Below the pieces are notes generated by a model that was not told the origin of the DNA, made no database searches, and saw only the letters and a program-made list of their open reading frames with translations. Below are positions 45,301 through 56,048 of a stretch of 64,000 nucleotides of DNA, piece by piece. The DNA is taken from positions 14,735,646-14,799,645 of the forward strand of contig CM066919.1 of NCBI GenBank assembly GCA_033964015.1, given 5' to 3'. The translations under genes and the position numbers were made by a program. The DNA is from Scolanthus callimorphus (Eukaryota > Cnidaria > Anthozoa > Actiniaria > Edwardsiidae). The first letter of the stretch is position 1; each line of letters opens with the position of its first letter.

Positions 45301-46827
45301 GTACTACGCGCGTGAAGTGCTATTGAAGCCATGCAAATCACGGAATGAATAGAATGAATGGCGCGCTTGTAATACATTTTTTTAAAACATACTAGCCCGT
45401 CTAACGTCAATTATTATTCAGCACATCGATGCACTGCCCAAAGATGGTCATTGGAACGCCAATAGCTGTCTTCTGTACTACATGACATATAGCCTGCGAT
45501 ATCCGTCGCCTGAGGGAAATATGATGTTTTGAGCTCGTATTTAATACGCAAACGTAAATCATTTCTTGGAGTTTTTGTGCTATCGATGTGCTGAATAATA
45601 AAACCATTATCCTGCCCGATGTTTGCAGAATATCATCTGATTTAGCCAACGGGACTGCGGCTAAGTATCAGACATTATTATTCAGCCATGCCACTATCTT
45701 GGTTCTGATTGGCTAAGAGTACGCAGCGAAACCTTGTCGGCGCGCAGTGCCTGACGTCATACTACAGACATTAGGATTGATGCACTCTAATGACGTCATA
45801 ACGCAAGCCAATAGGTTTGGCCGCCATCTTGGTTTTCATTTCCGAATTGAAAGCCGGTTTTGTGAATATTCTCGTTGAATCTGTTATGATTTTTGCCAAG
45901 AGATCATTGCTCAGGATATCTAAACATCAACTATGGCTATTTGAATTGAATACAAAAGGAAAATACCAATGGACGTAAGATGAAGTTGAAAAACCGTGTC
46001 GCCGTGCACGGCCTCATCGTTGACTTCGTTTAGCTAGGTAAGAATTCTTGATTGCTGAATAATAAAACAATTATTGAATTCGGTTTTCGCATGATAGTGA
46101 GATTTGTCAACGCCTCGAGTTTGTGTTATCTGCCTCAGCTTCGCTTCGGCAGATAACACAAACCTCGGCGTTGCCAAATCTCACTATCATGCTCAACCTC
46201 ATCCAATAAGTGTTAAATATTCTGCGCAATCTCGCAGGATAATGGTTAATTATGTAACTGACCTGAAAGAGTGGCCCCTCACAGGGGAAGAAGACGTATG
46301 CGTCCCGCCATATATTACCGTGGTTACCGGTCCGTTTCCACATCTGGTGCCTTGGTACGCCACTGCCGTGTTTGTAGACCGCTAGAGATCCCGTATGTTT
46401 ACCGTACATGTGGTACTTAAAATGCATACAGACCTGGCCGCGTAAAACTGGCCCGACCAATACTGCTTTGTCTCCGAAAAGCCGGGGCTCAGATGCTTCC
46501 ACGTATGCGTATTTACCTGCCAGATTTTAAAGCATGTAGTTTAACTCGAAAGTATGAACCAGAGACACTACGAAACAGTGTCAGCTACGAAACAAGGACA
46601 AGGATGTAACGAGGCTGGTATGAAAGATGGAGCTCTCAATGAGGTGATAGAAGAAAGAATCTTTGATCACATCACATTCTTCATAAATATCATTCTTTTC
46701 GCACCTTTGAAGGAATGACTTGGTCCTGTGTGATTGCTGGGTGTGGTCCCTTCATGTATCGTCCAGTCAAAGTTATCTCGCTTGTGATTGGTCCAGTTAC
46801 AGAATCCGTCGTTGAATGAACAATCGC
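42347..46827 (-). CDS. Multi-MAM protein: domain C
   Basis: Exons 46705-46827, 46263-46516 and 42347-42494. C1: [21 protein letters not shown]2: [59 protein letters not shown]4: [26 protein letters not shown], then a Pro-rich linker [14 protein letters not shown]. Phases are 1, 0 and 1 as in domains B, D and E. The C2-C4 intron is 3.8 kb and holds the TIR element with the solo LTR, plus MITEs. C4 has Glu (DE) where the usual MAM end has DD. Confidence 0.8.
42692..44512. mobile_element. TIR element in the C2-C4 intron
   Basis: Ends CTCAGGTGTGTTAAGGCCTG (left) and CAGGCCTTAACACACCTGAG (right) are inverted. The arms continue with GGGGCTTATACGCG / CGCGTATAAGCCCC. An LTR-like insertion (42885-44011) accounts for most of its length. 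No transposase ORF. Confidence 0.7.
42885..44011. mobile_element. Probable solo LTR nested in the TIR element
   Basis: TGTAACGGG at the left and CTGGTTACA at the right give the TG...CA borders and short inverted tips of an LTR. It is flanked by the 4-bp duplication TGTA (42881-42884 and 44012-44015). It has TATA-like and AATAAA-like words but no ORF. Length 1127 bp. Superfamily and orientation undecided. Confidence 0.6.
45411..45601. mobile_element. Small MITE, copy 2
   Basis: TTATTATTCAGCACATCGAT and ATCGATGTGCTGAATAATAA bound a ~190 bp element matching 30663-30848. As there, it is followed directly by the ACCATTATCCTG palindrome (45602-45680, shortened). The pair therefore moves, or was inserted, as a unit. 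Confidence 0.8.
45680..46262. repeat. Palindromic repeat cluster directly beside exon C2
   Basis: At 46060-46205 the stem CATGATAGTGAGATTTGTCA/AACGCC...GTTTGTGTTATCTGCC pairs with its complement around CAGCTTCGCTTCGG. It starts AATAAAACAATTATTGAATTCGG like the copy at 52094. TGACGTCA sits at 45790. The remnant GCGCAATCTCGCAGGATAAT ends at 46244, only 19 bp from the C2 donor. Confidence 0.6.
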
Positions 46828-47161
46828 CTAACGAATGAGTAAAAAGTATGTGTACATTATCTGTATAGCATGGGAGGTATTGCTTTCAACAAAGCGGCGA
46901 CGCGATCTATTGAAAACGTATCAGCTTCTTCCGAGGGAGAAGGAAAGTAATCAGAAAAGGTTCTATTCAGGAAATGTTAGCAGCGACACCTAACGATTCT
47001 CGATTTAGGAAGGTTTTGCACGATTCGAAGCACCCATGTGCGTTCCTATGATTGCGTGGGCTGTGTAAAACTACAGGCGTTGATTCGTTAGCGAACACAC
47101 ATGAGAAGTAACAATAATAGTCTAGTCAATCTACGACAGACATTCCCTCGCCTAGATTTAA

Positions 47162-47856
47162 GGTTACTGAGAACCTTCGCGCACGTTGTTCGAAAAAAAA
47201 TCATACACGTCCTTAGTTTAACCAAAATATGTCAACCTATATATCGTTGGAAAGCTTATAGAATGGACTAGCGAACTATGGCAAAAAGAAATCACTTATT
47301 GATACCTGTAATTTTTTTTAAAGCATTGATTAAATATTTTGGTGTGCTATTTTCACGAGCTAACGCTGTCGAACTGCTGGACCATGACTCCCAAGTAACA
47401 CATTGTTTTAATCCTTAAAGGTGTTTCTCAAAAACTGTGTCTGCGATTTTTTAAATGTTGTTTAGTTCAACAGTTATGAATTTTTAAATTTTTTAGAGCG
47501 TGAAAATTCTACAAAATTTGACCTTCAAAATTTAAAAGTTCGATAACTTTTGAGCAAAGCAAAATTTTAAAAAACGCAGACACGTTTTTGAGAAACACCT
47601 TTAAGGATTAAAACAATGTGTTACTTGGGAGTCAAGGTCTAGCAGTTCGTCAGCGTTATCTCTTGAAACTCTCACACCCGAATTTTTAATAAAACCTTAA
47701 AAAAATTTCTAATTATGAAAAAAAATTTCTTTTTGCCATAGTTCGCTAGTCCATTCTATAAGCTTTCCAACGATATATAGGTTGATATGTTTTGGTTAAA
47801 CTAAGGACGTGTATGATTTTTTTTTTCGAACACGTGCGCGAAGGTTCTCAGTAACC
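47162..47856. mobile_element. TTAA foldback 1 (B4-C1 intron)
   Basis: Nearly the whole 695 bp is one inverted repeat: GGTTACTGAGAACCTTCGCG against CGCGAAGGTTCTCAGTAACC, with inner matches AACACATTGTTTTAATCCTT and GAGAAACACCTTTAAGGATT. TTAA flanks both ends (47158-47161, 47857-47860). Fits piggyBac/Kolobok-type TTAA insertion. Confidence 0.8.
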
Positions 47857-48069
47857 TTAATTGTCCCATAGAGCGGATTTTAGATCACTGTCCGATGTTA
47901 ACTGCGTTTTCATGCAAAGTAAATACACTTGCCAAACAGAAACGAAACTGATTACTTTCGTCATCGATATTTCATCAGACATCTGTTCTATGCTTTGCAG
48001 TAAACTAATCTTTAAACCACGTGGAACGACATACTTAAATATCCAAGAAAATGCTGAAGAGAAGTTTAA

Positions 48070-49267
48070 GGAGGCTCATAGTAGTTTTTCATGTCCTCAC
48101 CCCCTGGACTTCAATGGTCTGTATCTCATGTGGACATGCACAGAACAGAAAGCCGCTTTACAAGTAAACATGCTATGGATTGTTCTTTGTGTCGACATAT
48201 GTTTTGTTTACATTGGTGCTTCCATGGCAACGTAATGGCGACCCCCCAAAAATTTTAAGTTGCAAAATTCACCCAGAGAAATTTGGACTAAACCCCCTTA
48301 ATGCAAAGGACGCTAGGCTATAAGCATTATACTTGGACAAAGTTTGAAGAAAAAGTAGCATCGCGTTTTCGAAATATAACGCGGTCAAATTGTTTCGTCA
48401 AAAAATTAGAATTTTTTATTAGCCTACTTTCTTGTCCCTCAAACTGTGCCTAACAGCTCGTAGTGATTTAATTTTTAGTTCCGCATAAAGACCGAGGCAT
48501 TTTCTTTGAGCCCAGAAAATTTCAGAGCCAGTGCTTATTCCGATCACGATTAATCTGAAAATCTGAAAAAAACACCGCATCAAGATTTAATTTATTTTCG
48601 CGGCTTTTTTAAAGAATTATGGCTATAAAAAGTACATCAACCAGGTATAGAATAATTGAACTCTCTTTGGGGAGATTAAGACAAAGATTTATCTCGGATT
48701 TTTGAAACTAGGAATTGAAACGCAGGACTAGTTGTTTGAATTTGGCGTAAGCAAGAAAAGGCTATCCAAACTTTTCATTAATCGTGATCGGAATAAGCAG
48801 TGGCTCTGAAATTTTCTGCGCTTAAAGAAAATGCCTCGGTCTTTATGCGGAACTGAAAACTAAATCACTACGAGCTTTTAGGCATAGTTTGCGGGTCAAG
48901 AAAGTAGGCTAATATAATTCTATTTTTTTTTTTTGACGAAAAAAAAATGATCGCGTTATATTTCGAAAACGCAATGCTACTTTTTCTTCAAACTTTGTCC
49001 AAGTAGTGCTTATAGCCTAGTGTTTTTGCATTAAGAGGGTTTTGCCCAAATTTCTCTTTGTCTGGGTGAACTTTGCAACTTAAAATGTTTGGAGGGTCGC
49101 CGTTACGTTGCCATTGAAGCACCAATGTAAACAAAACATATGTTGAGACAAAGAACAATCCATAGCATGTTTACTTGTAAAGTGGTTTTCTGTTCTGTGC
49201 ATTTCCGCATGAGATACAGACCATTGAAGTTCAGGGGTGAGGACATGAAAAACTGCTATGAGCCTTC
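48070..49267. mobile_element. TTAA foldback 2 (B4-C1 intron)
   Basis: 1.2 kb inverted repeat with arms over 500 bp: GGAGGCTCATAG against CTATGAGCCTTC at the tips, CAAAACATATGT and CGAAATATAACGCG with complements inside, and GACCGAGGCATTTTCTTT near the centre. TTAA flanks at 48066-48069 and 49268-49271. It ends 67 bp from the B4 donor. Confidence 0.8.
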
Positions 49268-49334
49268 TTAAATTTAGTATTCCTTCCTAAGACTACTAGG
49301 TTCAACCGTAGATTGACTAGACTTGTCAAAATAC

Positions 49335-51164
49335 CTGCAGTCTCGACATCAAAGTCTCTGTACTTCTTAGCACAGCAGTCTCCCTTGGTGAACACTACAT
49401 CATCTACTGCCACGTCTCCCAGATAACCATTACCAATAATACCTTCGATTATAATCTGTTAAAACATAATAAGAGATTCCGTCTGACCTGATGGCATGAG
49501 TATGAACAGTAAGGATGCCGTCTGACTTGATAGCATGGATATGAAACCTGAAGGGAAACCGTCTGACCTGATAACACGGATATAAACTGAGGAAGAGATT
49601 CCGTCTGACCTGATAGCATGGGTATGGACAGTAAGAGATTCCGTCTGACTTGATGGCATGAGTATGAACAGTAAGGATGCCGTCTGACCTGATAGCATGG
49701 ATATGAACACTAAGGGAAACCGTCTGACCTGATAGCACGGATATGAACTGAGGAAGAGATTCCGTCTGACCTGATAGCATGGATATGAACTGAGGAAGAG
49801 ATTCCGTCCGATCTGATAGCATGGGTATGAACAGGAAGAGATTCAGGCTGACCTGATAGCATGGGTATGAACACTGAGGGAAGCCCGCTGACCTGATAGC
49901 ATGGGCATGAACAGTAAGAGATTATGTCTGACCTGACAGCATGGGTATGAATACTAAGGGATTCCGTCTGACCTGATAGCATGGGTAAGAACTGAGGAAG
50001 AGATTCCGTCTGATCTGATAGCATGGATATGAACAGTAAAGATTCCGTCTGACCTGATAGCATGGATATGAACACTGAGGGAAGCCCACTGACCTGATAA
50101 CATGGATATGAACAGTAAGAGATTCCGTCTGACCTGATAGCATGGGTATGAACTGAGAAAGAGATTCTGTCTGACCTGATAGCATGGACATGAACCGAGG
50201 AAGAGATTCCGTCTGATCTGACAGTATGGGTATGAACAGTAAGGATTGCATCTGACCTGATAGCTTGGGTATGAACACTATAAAGGGAAGCCATCTGACC
50301 TGATAGCATGGATATGAACACTAAGGGACGCCGTCTGATCTGATAGCATGGGCATGAACAGGAAGACATTCTGTCTGACCTGATAGCATGGGTATGAACA
50401 GTAAGAGATTCTGTCTGACCTGATAGCATGGATATGAACAGTAAGGATTCCGTCTGACCTGATATAGCATGAGAAGAGGTAGGAAGAGATTCCTTCCTGA
50501 TTGAGGTTCCATCCGACATGACGTATGAGATTCAGACTCACCTGATAGCAGTTGCCATTGATGTTAACGAGCGCCTCGTTCCAGTGTTGTCCCTGGGGAC
50601 CACTCAGGGTCCAGATCCTATCGTCCACGCCAAGACCTATGCGCTGGTAAATATTCAAAGTACCGATTTGGGTGCCATACATGTGGTAATAAAACTGCAT
50701 GCACATTGGCCCACACAACCGTGGACCCACAATCTGTGCCTTGTGACCGAGGGCCTGAGGTGACGACGATTCGATGAACAGGTATTGGCCTGTGGAAATT
50801 AATAAATAGTCATGTTAAATAATGACCACTTGAGAGCAGAAGAGAGGTCTGTATGTGATAACACTGCGATGATTAGTGGTGATGATGGCGATGATGATGG
50901 CGATCGTGTCGACAGTGACTTTCTTGTCGGTGGTGTGGTTGGTGGTGGTGATGATGGCTGTGGTGGTGAGTGGTAACAGTAATGTTTAGGATGGAGGTGG
51001 TGGACGTAGTGTTGAATGTTAGTTACCGTTTTTATGTCCTGTGTTATCACTCTCTGGCCCAGTGTCGAACGTTCCTGTCATGCCACTCTTGAGAAGCCAA
51101 TCAAACTGGTCGTCGAGCGGCACGTTGGTCCATTCACAAAACCCGACATCAAAATCACAAGTAC
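49335..51164 (-). CDS. Multi-MAM protein: domain B
   Basis: Exons 51027-51164, 50542-50789 and 49335-49455. B1: TCDFDVGFCEWTNVPLDDQF and GTFDTGPESDNTGHKNG. B2: GQYLFIESSSPQALGHKAQI, MCMQFYYHMYGTQIGTLNIY, WTLSGPQGQHWNEALVNING, NCYQ. B4: IIIEGIIGNGYLGDVAVDDV, FTKGDCCAKKY. Phase 1 / 0 / 1. The B2-B4 intron (49456-50541) is almost entirely a minisatellite made of copies of the B2 donor region. The B1-B2 intron holds GGTGATGATGG-type simple repeats. Confidence 0.85.
49470..50515. repeat. Minisatellite made of splice-donor-like units
   Basis: About 25 tandem units of roughly 40-42 bp; + strand consensus GATTCCGTCTGACCTGATAG then CATGGATATGAACAGTAAGA. On the gene's - strand each unit reads TGCTATCAGGTCAGACGGAA. 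The true B2 exon end and donor read TGCTATCAG|GTGAGTCTGAA, and the match goes on with TCTC. About 19 units keep CAG|GT; units with TGATCTGAT lose it. The intron holds little else. Confidence 0.9.
50850..50985. repeat. GATGGTGGTGAT-type simple repeat
   Basis: Imperfect trinucleotide run (GATGATGGCGATGATGATGG, GTGGTTGGTGGTGGTG) in the B1-B2 intron. Confidence 0.7.
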
Positions 51165-51543
51165 CTGTTGACGTAAACACAGAACCATCAAAACCGAAAT
51201 CAAAAGAAAGCTGAATATAGCAATTATTAGTTATGACTCATCGTCGCTTTACCGATCCGGGAGTTTATGTTTATGCTTTGCTGACCGCCTTTATTTAACC
51301 TTGGTATTGCTTATAACGGTGAAGGTCGGTGCAGTGACATGAGTGACCATTGGGACTTTGAAAGGAGTTTGAAAATTAACATTTGTAGTTTATTTGTGTT
51401 TTTTTCGTCACCCTTCCAATGACAAGTATATATTAAAAACGTCTCCAAGGCTAACATGCGAAATAGACAAGCCTATTTTGGCCTTGTATATGGGAAAACG
51501 AATACTCAAAGAACTGCAAACATCATTTTAAAGACAGCAAAAT

Positions 51544-54102
51544 CTATGGACGCTTAAGTGTGGCGATAGCAATTTCGTCCGGGTCCTTTTTTACGCGAAT
51601 CTCACCAGGTTCCCCCTTGAGAACTTCATGTGCAGCTTCTGCGTCCGCTTCCGTTTGGTGCCTATGGATCTGAAGGGGTTTGCCATCACATGTCCCATTG
51701 ACGAAGGTAATGTTATCCAGGCCCATATCACTGCTATATCGAACACCTCGACGGGCAAAAAACGCCACCTAACAAGGAGATAAACAAAATTATTATAAAT
51801 TGAACTCACTACCGCAGATCTGATAGCAAACAATCAATTCTCGATGTCGCGTGAACTTAACATGCTAAATGCAATATCTGCAGCGGATATTGCATTTAAC
51901 ATGTCAAGTCCAAAGTCCGACGTTCCCTAGCCCCTCGTCCGTGTTGCATTTTGAATTTGAACAAAGCTACAAACTACAACTAAAACAACGTTGTTAGTTC
52001 TCCCAAAAGGGGTCTCTGGCCTAATTCACAAATGAATAATATTTTGAAGAAAGTCATTTGGCATCGTATCAATTTGTATTTTTTTAAATGTATAATAAAA
52101 CAATTATTGAATTCGGTTTTCGCATGACATCGTGAGTTAGCAAAACCGAGGCCTGTGTTATCTGCCGAAGCCGAACCACGATGTCATGTTCAACCCATCC
52201 AATAATTGCTTAACAACTACAACAACAGTCGACCCGATACCGTCGACAACATCGATAACGTTAACAACAACGACAGAAGAAATTATCACAACGAAAAATA
52301 GCAACAGGTCCCGTGATGAATAAGCATTCCTGCATTGCCGCCAAAAACTTTGTTATTAATATTTACAAAGAACATTTCAAGTCAAAGTGTCCTCAGTAAT
52401 TTATACGAATTTATTTGAGGAATATTGCAATTGTTTCGTGCAAGCAGGTGATGTCAGGTTCATTAACTAAAAATAGTCACATTGCGGTTATTGATCAAGG
52501 AAACCCTGATTGGTATCTGATTGACAAGTGATTAGTGATCACCTTGCTCTCAGATCTGTTTGTCGTTTATTGAATTCCTTTCCCATCTGATCGAATGAAT
52601 TGGTAATGAACCTGGAGGGTCAATACTCACGTGATAATGCTGGTCACCATAGACCGTGACATTCGAACTGTGCCAGCCTTGTCCCTGGTTACGGTAGCGA
52701 CCCCACACGCTAACCACGTGTTTATCATCCTCTTTTAGATACACCTTAAGTTCACCCATACCATCACCATACATGCTGGAAAGGATCAAGACATCGAATG
52801 TGTTTTTAATTAAGAATCATCACAAACATCGTCATAGTCTTCGTCAGAGCTCTAGTCGCCGTAGTTCAAGACACACAACTGCTGCACAATGATTTAGATG
52901 TTGCCAATCAGGAGGGGCAAAGCCATCAGGAAAATATCGGGCCATAGGATAGCCCTGGAACTGCGTTACCGTCGCAATTATGGTGGATATGTTATATGTC
53001 GATGTCATGTAGAAATTCTAAACCATGATCTTGTTGAACAACGATATTTTAGGAGGATGGCGCTTTTTAAACGTCAAAAGTTACTGCATCATATAACATG
53101 TCGACAAAATCGTATTTCTGCTGGAAAGAGCGCCGAGGCAGCAGTAAATAAAGTGCGAGGGAGTTCACAATGTGCACGCCTTTAGATAAGGGTTTTACGA
53201 GTCAAAAAGCGTTAAAATATTATCTGTTGCAATTTGTTCCAGGATGAGCCAGTAAGTTTTCTATTTTGTAATCGAAAGTAATATCACTATTTGCATACTT
53301 GTAGTAGAACCGCATACATCGGATTCCCGTCATGGAAGGACTCAGCAGACGAGCTTCGTGCCCGGGAACGCGTGGCCAAGACGCCTCGATTAGGGCATAA
53401 TAACCTGCAAATAGGAAACCCTTACACAAATGATGTAAAAGTTCACTAAAAATCACTCCCTCAAACTAATTCACCTCATTTGCATATAAATCGATATTAT
53501 TTTGTTACACTAGTTTCCTTTGGTAATTCGCTGTAATTCCTAAGGTGTCAAAATGAAATCGAGTTCTCCCATTCTAAAACGAAAGAATAGGATTTTAAGA
53601 ATGCAATCCTATATTGTTCTAGTTTACACTGTTAGTAGCCCACCAGAATCCCACGGTTAATTGTTCTTTTTCAGCATAAATTGGCATAAATTACCCCAAA
53701 AATAAGTAATACAAATCTAAGCTAACGATTTTGTTGCGCTAGACAATGTAAACTAGAGCGTAAAATATGGCAAAGCCAGTGCCCCCTGAGTAATCCCTGG
53801 CATCACATGGGACGCCACATGCATTGATTCACCAACTGACCTAACTCCTTGCATAGGAGAGCAGTTTAGTAGGTGGTAACTGTTAGTGCGCCTAATTGTT
53901 TTGCATAATTTGCTTTATATATTATGTGCACAACAATCCAAGGCGCCGGATCCCCTACCTGTTTTGTTCAATGACATATCATGTTCTGGCCCAGTATTAG
54001 CGCTTCCTGTTCGTCCAGAATTACGAATCCATTCAAAGTCATCATCATTCATATTCGTCCACCCACAAAAGTCTTCTTCAAAGTCACAGCCACCAGGAAG
54101 TT
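51544..54102 (-). CDS. Multi-MAM protein: domain A (first domain found), 5' end missing
   Basis: Exons 53959-54102, 53299-53404, 52631-52775 and 51606-51768. A1: GGCDFEEDFCGWTNMNDDDF. A2: GYYALIEASWPRVPGHEARL, IRCMRFYY. A3: MYGDGMGELKVYLKEDDKHV, WGRYRNQGQGWHSSNVTVYG. A4: VAFFARRGVRYSSDMGLDNI, VNGTCDG, then a linker ending KGEPG. Unlike B to E, the middle exon is split by a phase-2 intron after FYY. The donor CTG|GTGAGA at 51604-51605 joins in phase to exon B1. If it is not used, the frame runs 20 more codons to a stop at 51544-51546. A1 starts in phase 1 behind TTCTTTCCCAG, so at least one upstream exon (signal peptide or another domain) exists beyond 54102 and was not found. Confidence 0.8.
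51859..51903. repeat. Short perfect hairpin
   Basis: CATGCTAAATGCAATATC and GATATTGCATTTAACATG flank a 7-nt loop in the A3-A4 intron. Confidence 0.6.
52094..52212. mobile_element. Small palindromic MITE in the A3-A4 intron
   Basis: AATAAAACAATTATTGAATT...CGCATGACATCGTG pairs with CACGATGTCATGTTC...CCAATAATTGCTTA. The centre has GTTATCTGCCGAAGCCGA, like the copy at 46060. Confidence 0.65.
52776..53298 (-). other. Domain A-specific intron
   Basis: 523 nt, phase 2, donor AA|GTATGC and acceptor CCAG|C. It interrupts the MAM middle exon that is continuous in domains B to E. A 95-codon + strand open frame (52898-53185) inside has no recognisable domain. Confidence 0.55.
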
Positions 54103-54340
54103 CTGGGAAAGAAGCTCAGTTGTTAGTACAACAAAATAAGATTCCACGACTTTGTGCGCGACAAATAGTTTTGTCGCTATATTTCAAATTCGAACGAATA
54201 TTTAACTTGAACAGGATAGTTTAGAATGTTCTATACGAAAAAGTGTCGTATTATTCGGATATGGCGCTGCTGTGATAATCAAAATGGCGGATCCAAGATG
54301 GCCGCCATATCGTCAAATTTGATTTTTAGAAACTATCAGT

Positions 54341-54478
54341 CTGGGGCCGGTTCCTGAAAGGTTGGATAAAGTTATCCATGGATAAAAGTTATCTGTTGTA
54401 TAGGATTTGTTCAGGATTTATCTGTTGGATAAGCGTTTATCTACAGATAACTCTTAACTGACCTTCTAGGAACCGGCC
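54341..54478. mobile_element. GGGCCGGTTCC MITE
   Basis: GGGCCGGTTCCTGAAAGG and CCTTCTAGGAACCGGCCA are inverted, with TTATCC/GGATAA words inside. The possible 3-bp flank CTG occurs on both sides. Confidence 0.65.
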
Positions 54479-54989
54479 ACTGGTAGTCAAAAAAGGCATG
54501 GAAATAAACAGCTGACAACGAATTCAAGGTATCACAGTATAAAATGCAGTGCTGCTGGTCGAATGAAGCCATATTAAATATATAAAAGGCAAATCAATAT
54601 AAAAAAGGTGAATCAGATTCACCGCCGCTTAATTTTATGATCTAAGCGATATCCCCATTTTTCGATGATCATCCTTGGTCCCGGCAACAAAAATATGCCT
54701 TTGAAGTTCTTATATCAAGAGTTCGTTCACAATGATCATGCAATCTGCTGCCCCCGTTACGTGGCATACCAATCGAAAAATAGCGGAAACCTCAGGACCA
54801 GCAGGAAACCTCAAAAGGAAACCTCAGACAAGAAAGGGGTTGGAATAGGAGAAGGCTTTCAGGCATAGAGAGGAAAGCTACTCCGAGGACAAATTAAAGT
54901 CTTACATTCTCCACTTTTGCTTATAAGTTCAAAGTTGCCACCACCAGGCTATAAAAAAATACGGAAAAGGCTGGAGCAACGCCTAAATC

Positions 54990-56048
54990 GTCATAGCGGA
55001 GCTCCCGAAGGCGCCCGCGAGCGGAGCCCCATAGCTACATGCAGGAGAAAAAGTAACAAAAAAAAGTGTATATGCATCCAACGATTCTGTCATGGACTTC
55101 GGGTTTGTGCGTTCGTTCGTCCGTCCGTTCGTTCGTCCGGAATGACGTCATCAAAACTAGAAAAATCAAGGTCACGTGACATGACGTGACCACCAAGGTC
55201 ACGTGACATGACGTCATCGATGACGTCATCGAAACTAGAAAAGTCAATATCTCAAGAAGGTATCATCGCTAGGTGACCAAACTTGGGTAAAGTTATTTTG
55301 GAGGCAAGGGGAGGGCACCACCAAGGTCACGTGACATGACGTCATGAAAACTAGAAAAGTTAATATCTCAAGAAGGCAACAGACCAAACTTGGGTAAAGT
55401 TATTTTGGAGGTAAGGGGGGTGCACCACCAAGGTCACGTGACATGACGTCATCGATGACGTCATCGATGACGTCATCGAAACTAGAAAAGTCAATATCTC
55501 AAGAAGGTAACATCGCTAGGTGACCAAACTTGGGTAAAGTTATTTTGGAGGCAAGGGAAGTGCACCACCAAGGTCACGTGACATGACGTCATCGATGACG
55601 TCATCAAAACTAGAAAGTCAATATCTCAAGAAGGCAACATCGCTAGGTGACCAAACTTGGGTAAACTTATTTTGGAGGCAAGGGGGTGCACTACCAATAT
55701 CACGTGACATGACGTCATCGATGACGTTATTAAATCTAGAAAAGTCTATATCTCGAGAAGGCAACATCGCTAGGCGAACAAACTTGGGTACAGTCGAGAA
55801 AACATCCGGAGTATGTGGGTATGGAGCTCTTTGAAATGCAACATAAAAAACATCTGAATTTGCAAGTATGGCAATGGAGAACAAGAATGTTTTCTGAAGC
55901 AAGTGACGTCGCGACACGTCACATTATTAATCTTTTGCAGGACTTATAATTTTCCCTAGCAACGGCCCAACAAGATAGGTAAACGCACCCTCAATAAAAA
56001 TATGTAACCGGGAGCTCCGCTTTTAGCCAGTGGCTAAATCTATATATT
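54990..56048. mobile_element. TGACGTCA-array foldback family, copy at 55 kb
   Basis: Left: TAGCGGAGCTCCCGAAGGCG and AGCCCCATAGCTACATGCAG. Right: GGGAGCTCCGCTTTTAGCCA then TGGCTAAATCTATATATTA. About five to six units of 108-141 bp follow each other, each with AAGGTCACGTGACATGACGT, CATCGATGACGTCATC, AGAAAAGTCAATATCTCAAG and CCAAACTTGGGTAAAGTTAT. Units combine E-box (CACGTG) and CRE (TGACGTCA) palindromes. Non-coding. Confidence 0.75.

Noticed and set aside
49470..50515. CRISPR array
   Set aside because: Units are contiguous with no unique spacers, unit length drifts between 40 and 42 bp, and the locus is a eukaryotic intron.
49710..50519. Long - strand open frame (269 codons) of repetitive HAIRSDGIS / CYQVRR text
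   Set aside because: It is the minisatellite read through. The real MAM exons lie on either side with good splice sites, and the composition is pure repeat. It could only be translated through decoy donor use.
51544..51768. Splitting the MAM locus into two genes at the stop 51544
   Set aside because: The donor at 51604-51605 gives a phase-1 join to exon B1, identical to all other inter-domain junctions, so one gene is the simpler reading; the stop is kept as an alternative end.
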